A DNA stretch of 21,308 bases from JAIRVZ01 sp031553755 (GCA_031553755.1 JAVBKZ010000115.1:1-21308), one strand, 5' to 3'; positions 1 to 8,591 are shown, counted from the first letter of the stretch. Program-made: numbers and translations. The notes: a model not told the origin generated them from the sequence alone.

Positions 1-2933
1 GTTCATTGAAAAACAGTATAATTCAAAACGCTTTAGGGGTTCGTTCTGTTGTGAATTGCTTTCAAATTTGTATCTTCGTTCATTGAAAAACAGTACCTGG
101 AGCATTATCATGATTTTTGCAAGTGTTGTGAATTGCTTTCAAATTTGTATCTTCGTTCATTGAAAAACAGTTTGAGCACGACGAGGAAATGCCGAAAGTG
201 TGTTGTGAATTGCTTTCAAATTTGTATCTTCGTTCATTGAAAAACAGTACTTGCAAAATTAGGAATCGATCCATTTGTGTTGTGAATTGCTTTCAAATTT
301 GTATCTTCGTTCATTGAAAAACAGTAATTAGGTGGTACGACGGTGGACAATACAGGGTTGTGAATTGCTTTCAAATTTGTATCTTCGTTCATTGAAAAAC
401 AGTCTGGTAGAACTATTCCCGGATAAAACGATCGTTGTGAATTGCTTTCAAATTTGTATCTTCGTTCATTGAAAAACAGTCATCTTGCAACGAATAAAAC
501 TAAACGATTTGTTGTGAATTGCTTTCAAATTTGTATCTTCGTTCATTGAAAAACAGTCAGGCGGCTACTATCGTTCAGTTTCCAATAGTTGTGAATTGCT
601 TTCAAATTTGTATCTTCGTTCATTGAAAAACAGTGCGGAACCGGTTGCCAACATCGCTTCTTTCGTTGTGAATTGCTTTCAAATTTGTATCTTCGTTCAT
701 TGAAAAACAGTATTATTTCTTCCGGACCAGGTATATTCTTGTTGTGAATTGCTTTCAAATTTGTATCTTCGTTCATTGAAAAACAGTAAAACTAACAAAA
801 CGCGGGGCGGGGCACGTGTTGTGAATTGCTTTCAAATTTGTATCTTCGTTCATTGAAAAACAGTTTTCAATTTTTCCCCGAAAGATTGGCGCAAGTTGTG
901 AATTGCTTTCAAATTTGTATCTTCGTTCATTGAAAAACAGTCATAAGCCGCACCAATGCGAGGAATGTTTGTTGTGAATTGCTTTCAAATTTGTATCTTC
1001 GTTCATTGAAAAACAGTGATTATGTCGGTAAAATACACCCAACACAGTTGTGAATTGCTTTCAAATTTGTATCTTCGTTCATTGAAAAACAGTCCCAATA
1101 CTTCGGGGGGTGGCTGCACACGGTTGTGAATTGCTTTCAAATTTGTATCTTCGTTCATTGAAAAACAGTAAGAGGGGTCGTGGTTATACCGTAACCACCG
1201 TTGTGAATTGCTTTCAAATTTGTATCTTCGTTCATTGAAAAACAGTCCTCTTTTTTCCCTTTGAAAAGTCTAATATGTTGTGAATTGCTTTCAAATTTGT
1301 ATCTTCGTTCATTGAAAAACAGTCATACGCATACATCCAACAAATGATTGTTAGTTGTGAATTGCTTTCAAATTTGTATCTTCGTTCATTGAAAAACAGT
1401 CATGTAACCTCCGCTCTGTGCTTATCGGTGTTGTGAATTGCTTTCAAATTTGTATCTTCGTTCATTGAAAAACAGTCGACCCTGTGTTTAATCATCAATG
1501 CTTTTGTTGTGAATTGCTTTCAAATTTGTATCTTCGTTCATTGAAAAACAGTTTTCTGACGACGATCAGGACAATAAGATGTGTTGTGAATTGCTTTCAA
1601 ATTTGTATCTTCGTTCATTGAAAAACAGTAAAAAAGAGGAGATAATAAACGCAGTATGGTTGTGAATTGCTTTCAAATTTGTATCTTCGTTCATTGAAAA
1701 ACAGTACGATGAGGCTTTCGATGTAATGATTACTGGTTGTGAATTGCTTTCAAATTTGTATCTTCGTTCATTGAAAAACAGTTATTTGAAAGAAATATGT
1801 TTTTACCCATTGTTGTGAATTGCTTTCAAATTTGTATCTTCGTTCATTGAAAAACAGTGGTCAAGGCATTTCATTTCGGGGTCGCCGTGTTGTGAATTGC
1901 TTTCAAATTTGTATCTTCGTTCATTGAAAAACAGTACAGAGGCACGGATCGCCAACATAAAGGATGTTGTGAATTGCTTTCAAATTTGTATCTTCGTTCA
2001 TTGAAAAACAGTTTAACCCCCTGTTTGGTTTCTGACCAATCGGTTGTGAATTGCTTTCAAATTTGTATCTTCGTTCATTGAAAAACAGTCTCTAAAATAG
2101 TTTACTGTTAAATTACTCGTTGTGAATTGCTTTCAAATTTGTATCTTCGTTCATTGAAAAACAGTACTTTGGGCTTTGTTGAGTTATGCGATGTTGTTGT
2201 GAATTGCTTTCAAATTTGTATCTTCGTTCATTGAAAAACAGTTCTCTTTGTTTTTTTCCTTTGGCTGCACTCGTTGTGAATTGCTTTCAAATTTGTATCT
2301 TCGTTCATTGAAAAACAGTTCCTGTGCATGAACCAATAAGATGCATAATGTTGTGAATTGCTTTCAAATTTGTATCTTCGTTCATTGAAAAACAGTGGCA
2401 GTTCTTATTTGTCTTTCTGCATTATGGTTGTGAATTGCTTTCAAATTTGTATCTTCGTTCATTGAAAAACAGTAATCAATTAAAGGACAATTGATTTTTA
2501 ACGTTGTGAATTGCTTTCAAATTTGTATCTTCGTTCATTGAAAAACAGTGTGAACGCCGCGCGAAATTATACCGACCAAGTTGTGAATTGCTTTCAAATT
2601 TGTATCTTCGTTCATTGAAAAACAGTGAGATTAACCCCGCTTTCAATCGCTTATTGTTGTGAATTGCTTTCAAATTTGTATCTTCGTTCATTGAAAAACA
2701 GTGTGTCTTTGACCGTCTCTATCATTTTCTCGGTTGTGAATTGCTTTCAAATTTGTATCTTCGTTCATTGAAAAACAGTCAGTTTGCTTTTTGTTAGCCG
2801 CACCATACGGTTGTGAATTGCTTTCAAATTTGTATCTTCGTTCATTGAAAAACAGTTTTGCATAATATAGGTTGTTTAGTGAAACAGTTGTGAATTGCTT
2901 TCAAATTTGTATCTTCGTTCATTGAAAAACAGT
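1..2933 (+). CRISPR. Type II-C CRISPR array, 38 full repeats plus one cut by the window edge
   Basis: The repeat is 47 bp, starts GTTGTGAATTGCTTTC and ends CATTGAAAAACAGT. Complete copies start at 48, 125, 202, 279, 357 and so on to 2887; bases 1-17 are the end of one more copy, so the array continues to the left. There are 38 spacers: 26 of 30 bp, 11 of 29 bp and one of 31 bp (326-356). All copies, including the last at 2887-2933, look identical. The strand is assigned because the first 24 bases of the repeat pair with the tracrRNA anti-repeat at 16089-16111 when both are read rightward, giving the type II order spacer then 5' half of repeat. No two spacers are duplicates, and I saw no spacer matching another part of the window. 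Spacer targets are unknown. Confidence 0.99.
49..78 (+). promoter_or_regulatory. Promoter-like element inside the CRISPR repeat (first full copy shown)
   Basis: Repeat positions 2-4 are TTG and positions 24-31 are TATCTTCG, separated by 19 bp. This fits the Bacteroidota sigma pattern TTG/TTTG, 19-21 bp, TAnnTTTG, with one mismatch in the -7 box. It recurs in all 38 complete repeats. A start about 5-7 bases after the -7 box would fall near repeat position 36-38, so each transcript would carry about 10 bases of repeat, then the spacer, then the next repeat. Repeat-borne promoters are established for Neisseria type II-C arrays; use here is inferred. Confidence 0.55.
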
Positions 2934-2951
2934 TTAGGCGATGTTATTCAT

Positions 2952-3008
2952 CTGTTTTTCAGCTGATTAAAACGAATTTTAGAACCACAAAAAATTCCTG
3001 TTTTTCAA
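2952..3008. repeat. Two inverted fragments of the CRISPR repeat end beside the array
   Basis: CTGTTTTTCA at 2952-2961 is the reverse complement of repeat positions 37-46, and CTGTTTTTCAA at 2998-3008 is the reverse complement of positions 36-46. Either could pair with the end of the last repeat to form a 10-11 bp hairpin. They may be repeat remnants, a processing or stop structure at the end of the array transcript, or chance in AT-rich DNA. Confidence 0.4.
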
Positions 3009-3011
3009 CAT

Positions 3012-3044
3012 AAAATCCCGATTTCAGTCGGGATTTTTATTTTT
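3012..3044 (+). terminator. Intrinsic terminator after the CRISPR array
   Basis: A perfect 10-bp stem (AAAATCCCGA at 3012-3021 against TCGGGATTTT at 3028-3037) with a 6-base loop is followed by a T-rich run to 3044. It lies 78 bp past the last repeat and 38 bp before the helicase start, so it should end rightward array transcription and shield the helicase gene. Confidence 0.85.
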
Positions 3045-3057
3045 ACCTTAGTTTCAT

Positions 3058-3065
3058 TATTTTTG
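3058..3065 (+). promoter_or_regulatory. Probable -7 box for the SNF2 helicase gene
   Basis: TATTTTTG matches the TAnnTTTG consensus and lies 17 bp before the ATG at 3083. No clear TTTG box is visible 19-21 bp upstream, where the array terminator sits, so only the -7 half is supported. Confidence 0.45.
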
Positions 3066-3082
3066 TTGCAAAATTAAAATCT

Positions 3083-6000
3083 ATGGCAAAAAAATTCGGA
3101 CAAACCTGGTGGGGACAACAGTGGTTGAACTCGCTTTCTAATATTGATTACAGTAACCGCTTACCCCGTGGTAGCGCTTATGCCAACAAAGGAGCTGTAA
3201 CCAAAATTTCGATTAACGAAAATCAAATTGTTGCTAAAGTACAAGGCACCCGCCCCAAGCCTTATGATGTAACGATTATTATTCCTCCGTTTTTTGAACC
3301 GGAAATAAAGAGATTGATTAAAGAATTGGCGAAAAAGCCGGTTATTATATCCAAATTACTCAACCGGGAGTTAGACCCGGAAGTCTTGAGTATTGCAGAA
3401 CAACAAGGATTGAAGGTTTTTCCCCGTCAGTGGACGGATTTTAAAATGCAATGTTCTTGTCCTGATTGGGCGGTACCTTGTAAGCATTTAGCTGCCGTTA
3501 TTTACAAAATCAGTGCCGAAATCGACAATAATCCTTTCCTCGTTTTCAGTTTGCATAAAGTGGATTTGATTGAAGAATTGAAAAAGGAAAATATCTTCAT
3601 TCAAAAGGAAAGTTTAAAAATTCCTCTTATTCATGAAATTTTATTGCCATCGGAAGAGAAGACTACAACTAAAAAACAAAAGAAAGCAGTTGAAAATAAC
3701 TTGGATTTCAAGGATTTAAACTTTGCGAGTCTTTCTCCGATTAATGAACCGCTGACTCAGTTGCTTGAAGACCAACCTGTTTTTTACCAACAGTCCGGGA
3801 ATTTTAAAGATAAGTACGGCACAAGCATTCGAAAAGCGGTACGCAACATGCAGCGTTTGATGACCGGAAAAGCTTCGTTGGACGATTTTTTCAAAAATAA
3901 GACATCATTATCCATCAATCATCATACGGATGTAAAACTATTCATCGACAAACAAAATGAAGCTTTTTTTGATGTTGCTGAAAAAACACCTTTTTCTACG
4001 TTGGATGTGATGAGAAAGTTGTGGGAAATTCCGATTTCTCATATCAATGATTACCAACCTTCTGTAACTCTCCTTAAGTTTGGCTTGTTGTTTTCCTACA
4101 ATTTAGTGGCAACTGGTTCTGTCGTTCCCCAAATTGTTCAATTAGATAATCAGAAATTTGCGATTCGCTGGTTACCAGCCATGTTGAGTAAAGAAGTTCG
4201 TCAGTTGGTCGAAAAATTCGAAACACTTATTCCCGAAGAATTTCTTTTTTACATTCAGGGAAAAACCAAAACGGCGATTAAGGAAGGAAAAGGAGTTTGT
4301 TTGCTTTCGGTATTCCTGAATGAATTTATGTCCCGTTTATCGGAAGTCTCGCAAGGCGATATTTATTTAGATTTATTTTTCAATAATCAACCCTATGCTT
4401 TCAGCAAGCCGGGTGAAAGCGCTTTACCGGGCGGAATTGGGCAGTGGCTTCAACGCTATTACCTGACACAAGGGAAATATAAAACTTCCATCCTTGTTGA
4501 AGAATTAATTGGAGAAGAATTTCAACTGTCATTGACACTCAAAGAAAATGACAAGCCGCTGTCTAAACCCATCTATTTGAAAGAGGTTTTGAATAACAAA
4601 AAATACGACCAGATCCGTTTTGAAATTCTGCAATCGGTTGCCTGTTTGTCTTCTTTTGTTCCGAATCTCGACGAATACATTAACAGTGCCGGGAAAAACG
4701 AAATTATACTTGGAACCAAAGACTTTGCTCCGTTTCTGATGCAAGCCATCCCGGCTATTCAGTTATTAGATATCGATATCTTATTGCCTAAATCGCTGCA
4801 GGAAATACTTCGTCCCAAGCCTAGTATTCGTGTGAAGCAAAAAGCTAAAGACAGCAAAGGATTTTTGCGCTTGGAGAAATTGCTTGATTTCGACTGGCAG
4901 GTTTCCATTGGCGATACCTTGATGGATGAAATGGAATTCCGTAAACTGTTGCAACAATCCGAAGGATTGATTCGGTTCAAGACCAACTATATTTATGTTA
5001 ATCCCGAAGAATTGCAAAAACTGTATAAACATTTTTCCGCAACGAAATCGCTTTCATCGTTCGAGATGCTTCGTTCCGTGTTGAGTGGAGAGTATCAGGG
5101 AGCAAAAATTGCATTGACCGATGAGGTGAAGGAACTAATCCGCCAATTGACCGAACAGGAAACGATAGACCTTCCTCAAGGATTGAATGCGTCCCTGCGT
5201 CCCTATCAGCATCGCGGTTTTTCATGGATGTATCGCAACTCCCGAATCGGTTTTGGAAGCATTATTGCCGATGACATGGGATTGGGAAAAACCTTACAGG
5301 TAATTGCTACCATTTTGAAATACAAGGAAGAAGGAATGTTGGAAAAGGAAAAAGCGTTGGTTGTGGCTCCGACCGGCTTGATTACCAACTGGCAGGCCGA
5401 AATCGAAAAATTTGCGCCTTCGCTTCGTTGTAATATCTATCATGGCGCAGCCCGGCAATTGGAAAACAAAGCGGAAGATTTTGATGTTTTGCTGACTTCT
5501 TATGGAATGGTACGCTCGGATGCCGAAAAACTAAAAAAAATGAAATGGCAGGTGATTGTAACTGATGAAGCGCAAAATATCAAAAATCATGACACTGCTC
5601 AAAGTAAAGCAGTTAAAGGCATTCCTGCCAACACGTTCATTGCGATGAGTGGTACGCCTGTGGAAAACCGGTTGACTGAACTTTGGAGTATTGTAGACTT
5701 TGCGAATCGTGGGTTTCTGGGCAATATTAAAGATTTTAAAGACGATTTTGCCACTCCGATTCAAAACCAGAATGATATCGCTGCTGCTGAAAAACTGAAA
5801 AAAATTACCGCGCCCTTCCTGATGCGTCGTTTGAAATCCGACAAGAGTATTATCAGCGATCTTCCCGATAAAATCGAAATGGATGCCTACGGTCAACTTA
5901 CAAAAGAACAAGCCGGCTTGTATGAGAAAACATTGGAAAAAGCCATGGAAGCTATCGAAGAGATTGAAGGGAAAGACCACAAATCATTGTTTGTGCGTCA

Positions 6001-6613
6001 AGGTTTGGTATTGCAAATGATGCTGGCACTGAAGCAGATATGCAACCATCCTACGCAATTCCTGAAAAATAATATCAGGGATGCTTCCCTGTCCGGCAAA
6101 ATGGAGTTGCTCTTTGAGCGGTTGGAAAATATCGTGGAGAACAATGAAAAAGTGCTGATTTTTACCCAGTTTACCGAAATGGGCGAATTGTTGAAGCATT
6201 TTATCACTGAACGTTTCGGGGAAACGCCTTTGTACTATCACGGAGGATGTAGCATTAAACAGCGCAAAGAGATGGTGGACGCTTTCCAGACCAATCGTGC
6301 GGACAAGATTTTTATTCTTTCATTGAAAGCGGCCAGTACGGGATTGAACCTGACGGCTGCCAACCATGTGATTCACTACGATTTGTGGTGGAATCCTGCC
6401 GTAGAGGCACAAGCAACCGACCGGGCGTACCGTATCGGACAAAAGAAAAATGTTCTTGTACACCGTTTCATTACCAAATCAACATTTGAAGAACGAATCA
6501 ACGAAATGATACAAAGCAAGAAAGCATTGGCCGATATGACCGTTTCAACTGGCGAGAACTGGATTGGAAACTTGAGCAATAAGGAATTGAAGGATTTGTT
6601 TGAGTTGAAGTAA
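3083..6613 (+). CDS. SNF2-family DEAD/DEAH-box helicase with N-terminal SWIM zinc finger
   Basis: This 1176-residue protein is a probable ATP-driven double-stranded DNA translocase or remodeler. The N terminus has the aromatic segment that usually precedes a bacterial SWIM domain, and a SWIM zinc motif with Cys124, Cys126, Cys133 and His135. The ATPase core is complete: the Walker A segment DDMGLGKT at 730-737, the DEAQ box at 828-831, an SGTPVENR motif soon after, and helicase motifs V-VI ending DRAYRIGQ at 1113-1120. Length is normal for the SWIM/SNF2 family in Bacteroidota. The ATG at 3083 is the first in frame after a -7 box. The gene lies just right of the array terminator and runs in the array direction, but the terminator separates them and the family is a general chromosomal one, so a CRISPR role is not implied. 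The exact substrate is unknown. Confidence 0.93.
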   Translation: MAKKFGQTWWGQQWLNSLSNIDYSNRLPRGSAYANKGAVTKISINENQIVAKVQGTRPKPYDVTIIIPPFFEPEIKRLIKELAKKPVIISKLLNRELDPEVLSIAEQQGLKVFPRQWTDFKMQCSCPDWAVPCKHLAAVIYKISAEIDNNPFLVFSLHKVDLIEELKKENIFIQKESLKIPLIHEILLPSEEKTTTKKQKKAVENNLDFKDLNFASLSPINEPLTQLLEDQPVFYQQSGNFKDKYGTSIRKAVRNMQRLMTGKASLDDFFKNKTSLSINHHTDVKLFIDKQNEAFFDVAEKTPFSTLDVMRKLWEIPISHINDYQPSVTLLKFGLLFSYNLVATGSVVPQIVQLDNQKFAIRWLPAMLSKEVRQLVEKFETLIPEEFLFYIQGKTKTAIKEGKGVCLLSVFLNEFMSRLSEVSQGDIYLDLFFNNQPYAFSKPGESALPGGIGQWLQRYYLTQGKYKTSILVEELIGEEFQLSLTLKENDKPLSKPIYLKEVLNNKKYDQIRFEILQSVACLSSFVPNLDEYINSAGKNEIILGTKDFAPFLMQAIPAIQLLDIDILLPKSLQEILRPKPSIRVKQKAKDSKGFLRLEKLLDFDWQVSIGDTLMDEMEFRKLLQQSEGLIRFKTNYIYVNPEELQKLYKHFSATKSLSSFEMLRSVLSGEYQGAKIALTDEVKELIRQLTEQETIDLPQGLNASLRPYQHRGFSWMYRNSRIGFGSIIADDMGLGKTLQVIATILKYKEEGMLEKEKALVVAPTGLITNWQAEIEKFAPSLRCNIYHGAARQLENKAEDFDVLLTSYGMVRSDAEKLKKMKWQVIVTDEAQNIKNHDTAQSKAVKGIPANTFIAMSGTPVENRLTELWSIVDFANRGFLGNIKDFKDDFATPIQNQNDIAAAEKLKKITAPFLMRRLKSDKSIISDLPDKIEMDAYGQLTKEQAGLYEKTLEKAMEAIEEIEGKDHKSLFVRQGLVLQMMLALKQICNHPTQFLKNNIRDASLSGKMELLFERLENIVENNEKVLIFTQFTEMGELLKHFITERFGETPLYYHGGCSIKQRKEMVDAFQTNRADKIFILSLKAASTGLNLTAANHVIHYDLWWNPAVEAQATDRAYRIGQKKNVLVHRFITKSTFEERINEMIQSKKALADMTVSTGENWIGNLSNKELKDLFELK

Positions 6614-6624
6614 AATATTAAATT

Positions 6625-6642
6625 AACGAGTTGACAAGTAAA
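6625..6642. repeat. 18-bp dispersed repeat, copy 1
   Basis: AACGAGTTGACAAGTAAA occurs here after the helicase stop and again, identical and in the same orientation, at 16703-16720 between flavodoxin and E1. Both copies are intergenic. A shortened form, AACGAGTAA, follows directly at 6641-6649. Confidence 0.6.
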
Positions 6643-6704
6643 CGAGTAACTTGGGGTTTGAAAGTTATAAATTTTTAATTTTGAGCAATTTTTTTTCTAA
6701 AAAC

Positions 6705-6745
6705 AACCGAGTAAATCCAAAGTGTTATTTGAGATTTACTCGGTT
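6705..6745. repeat. 41-bp direct repeat with 13-bp inverted arms, left copy
   Basis: The element has perfect 13-bp arms (AACCGAGTAAATC at 6705-6717, GATTTACTCGGTT at 6733-6745). It matches the copy at 7938-7978 at 36 of 41 positions in the same orientation; the last 21 positions are identical. It begins 7 bp past the ATPase stop. Read leftward, the hairpin is followed by GTTTTT, so it could terminate the ATPase transcript. Together the two copies bracket exactly one gene. Confidence 0.85.
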
Positions 6746-6752
6746 GATTGAT

Positions 6753-7919
6753 TTAAAAATTGGCTATTTCTTCCAATAGATTCACGATATTTAGACACCT
6801 GATTTTATCATTTAAGTTGTAATTATCTCCTTCTGGTACAACTATTAATGATTTTTCTAATCCTAAGTCTTGCATTGCTTCATATAAACCTTTACTTGGA
6901 GAAGGTTTGTTGGAGTATTTTATTTCTATGGCGGCAACAGGTTTCAAGCCATCGGTAAGCACCAAATCGCACTCAGCGCCATGCTGTGTCCGGTAATAAT
7001 ACATTTCAATATGCGGTGGTTTGCAAGCAGCAATCTGTTCGATAACATATCCTTCCCACGACGCTCCAACTGATAAATCCAACGGTAATTTTTCTGGCGA
7101 TGAAACGCGGTTTAATACATGCAATATTCCCGAATCCCGAACGTATGTTTTGGGCGATTTAATCAAACGTTTATTGCTGTTAAACGACCATGAAGGTAGT
7201 TGTCGTACTAAAAAAGCGGCTTCTAAAAATGCCAGGTAAGATTTTACGGTGGTACTCGAAACGCCCAATGACCTGGCGTAGTTTTCCAGATTCAAAATGC
7301 TACCGTTATTTCCTGCCAACATATACCAAAAGTTCCGGATTAATGTTTCTGAAAGTCTCACGCCGAACAACTGTGATAAATCTTTTTCAATGTATGTCCT
7401 TATAAAATACGAAAGCCAACGTTGGCAAGCCGCATTCGAAGACGCAGTCAATGCTCCGGGAAATCCTCCTCTAAACCAGTGCTGTTGCATGGAAATAGTG
7501 TCACTCAACGCTTCGGGTAAAGTAATAGGAGTAAGCTCTACAAAAGCAATGCGTCCGGCCAAAGATTCCGAAACACCTTTGACTAAATCGGGAGAAGCCG
7601 AACCGGTTAGTAAAAACCGTCCGGGTTGACGGTTGTTGTCAATCACGGGGCGCAATAAGGTAAATAGTTTCGGCATACGTTGTACTTCGTCTAGGATGAT
7701 GCAATGGTCTTTATATTGTTCGAATACAAATGAAGCATCTTGTAAACGCAATACATCCTCATCTTTTTCCAAATCGAAAAGAATACTGGGTTTTTGCACG
7801 GCTTTGCAAAGCATGTTGGCTAAGGTAGTTTTTCCTACTTGCCTTGGTCCCAACAAGGCTACTGCCGGAAATTCCTGCAGTAATTGTTGTATTTCTATTT
7901 CTTGTTGCCTGTATATCAC
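6753..7919 (-). CDS. AAA-family ATPase with DUF4143 C-terminal region
   Basis: This 388-residue protein has a Walker A loop GPRQVGKTT at 24-32, a Walker B with Asp76-Glu77 (ILDEVQ), and a sensor-like LLTGSAS at about 103-109. The C-terminal part has the DUF4143 look, including a nuclease-like pair of strands with GAECDLVL and AIEIKYS, which resembles a PD-(D/E)XK fold; family members are not known to be proven nucleases. Cellular role is poorly defined; some have been proposed to act in defence or as mobile passengers. The start is GTG at 7917-7919, chosen because the frame opens there and a TATCTTTG box lies 5 bases upstream, implying a near-leaderless transcript. The gene is bracketed by 41-bp direct repeats, opposes its neighbours and looks inserted. 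Confidence 0.9.
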   Translation of the reverse strand: MIYRQQEIEIQQLLQEFPAVALLGPRQVGKTTLANMLCKAVQKPSILFDLEKDEDVLRLQDASFVFEQYKDHCIILDEVQRMPKLFTLLRPVIDNNRQPGRFLLTGSASPDLVKGVSESLAGRIAFVELTPITLPEALSDTISMQQHWFRGGFPGALTASSNAACQRWLSYFIRTYIEKDLSQLFGVRLSETLIRNFWYMLAGNNGSILNLENYARSLGVSSTTVKSYLAFLEAAFLVRQLPSWSFNSNKRLIKSPKTYVRDSGILHVLNRVSSPEKLPLDLSVGASWEGYVIEQIAACKPPHIEMYYYRTQHGAECDLVLTDGLKPVAAIEIKYSNKPSPSKGLYEAMQDLGLEKSLIVVPEGDNYNLNDKIRCLNIVNLLEEIANF

Positions 7920-7923
7920 GCAA

Positions 7924-7955
7924 CAAAGATATATATTAACCGAGTAATTTCCAAA
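7924..7955 (-). promoter_or_regulatory. ATPase promoter, partly inside the right 41-bp repeat
   Basis: Read leftward, TTTG (7955-7952) is followed after 20 bp by TATCTTTG (7931-7924), a full match to the Bacteroidota consensus. The expected start lies at or within a few bases of the GTG codon. The -33 box sits in the loop between the inverted arms of the 41-bp element, so a protein bound there could block the promoter. Confidence 0.7.
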
Positions 7956-7978
7956 TTTTATTTGAGATTTACTCGGTT
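7938..7978. repeat. 41-bp direct repeat with inverted arms, right copy
   Basis: This is the second copy of the element at 6705-6745. Its arms are TTAACCGAGTAA (7936-7947) and TTACTCGGTTAA (7969-7980), perfect over 12 bp. It lies upstream of the ATPase GTG and contains that gene's -33 box. Confidence 0.85.
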
Positions 7979-8039
7979 AAATTATTATTTTTATCGGAGT
8001 ATTCTAAAAAATGATGAAAAATAGATTGCTAAATTTCGT

Positions 8040-8047
8040 TATTTTTG
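8040..8047 (+). promoter_or_regulatory. Probable -7 box for the ECF sigma gene
   Basis: TATTTTTG matches TAnnTTTG and lies 55 bp before the ATG at 8103. No good TTTG box is found 19-21 bp upstream. The promoter could instead be read by the ECF factor itself, which would have a different consensus. Confidence 0.4.
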
Positions 8048-8102
8048 TGTGCTATTGTAATTTTTTTTCTTTTCATTCGACTAATAGAAAAAAGTAGCTT
8101 AA

Positions 8103-8591
8103 ATGATTGATTCCAATATTGAAAAAACATTTATCGAACTCATTCAACAAAACGATCGGCTAATTTATAAAGTTTGTTCGGTTTATGCTTCCGATGAATT
8201 TCCTATGGCAGACTTATATCAGGATGTAGTATGTAATTTATGGAAAGCTTTTCCAAAATTCCGTAATGAAAGTAGTATCTCGACATGGATGTACCGTATC
8301 GCTTTGAATACTTGTATTACCGGAATCCGGAAAGAGCTGAAACGACCACAATATGTGGAAATTGCAAACTTTGAAAATTATTTTGTTGAACCAGAATTAT
8401 TTGACGATAATATTCGGGAAATGTACAAATTGATTCATCAACTCAAAACGTTGGAACGCGCTATTATTCTGCTTTATTTAGAAGAAAAATCCTATCAGGA
8501 AATTGCTGATATTACAGGATTAACGATCAGTAATGTGGCCATCAAGTTGAAACGTATCAAAGAGAAACTTAAAAAAATGTCGGAATATTAA
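8103..8591 (+). CDS. RNA polymerase sigma factor, ECF subfamily
   Basis: This 162-residue protein has the two-domain layout of ECF sigma factors. Region 2 spans about 10-75 and includes DLYQDVVCNLWKAFPKF and STWMYRIALNTC, which bind core polymerase and the -10 region. Region 4 spans about 110-158, with LERAIILLYLEEKSYQEIA and a helix-turn-helix ending TISNVAIKLKRIKEKLKK, which reads the -35 region. Length is typical. A membrane protein gene follows 13 bp downstream and probably shares its transcript. No FecR-type anti-sigma and no TonB-dependent transporter is adjacent, so it is not the usual iron- or glycan-uptake arrangement. The signal and regulon are unknown. Confidence 0.93.
   Translation: MIDSNIEKTFIELIQQNDRLIYKVCSVYASDEFPMADLYQDVVCNLWKAFPKFRNESSISTWMYRIALNTCITGIRKELKRPQYVEIANFENYFVEPELFDDNIREMYKLIHQLKTLERAIILLYLEEKSYQEIADITGLTISNVAIKLKRIKEKLKKMSEY

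Noticed and set aside
80..2691. Open frames across the array that encode repeated peptides such as FFNERRYKFESNSQ
   Set aside because: They are translations of the CRISPR repeat on the reverse strand and have no start signals or family likeness.
18..2886. Self-targeting spacers or duplicated spacers
   Set aside because: Reading the 38 spacers I saw no match to other parts of the window and no duplicates; short shared words such as AGCCGCACCA in spacers 13 and 37 are too short to matter. A computed search would be needed to be certain.
3012..3044. Hairpin after the array as a leader or regulatory palindrome
   Set aside because: The perfect stem with a following T-run is best explained as an intrinsic terminator.
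4529..6579. Several leftward open frames of 60-149 codons inside the helicase gene
   Set aside because: They lie wholly inside a well-supported conserved gene on the other strand, have low-complexity composition and no promoter.
7021..7947. Rightward open frames opposite the ATPase gene
   Set aside because: The leftward frame has intact Walker A and B motifs and a promoter; the rightward ones show no domain.
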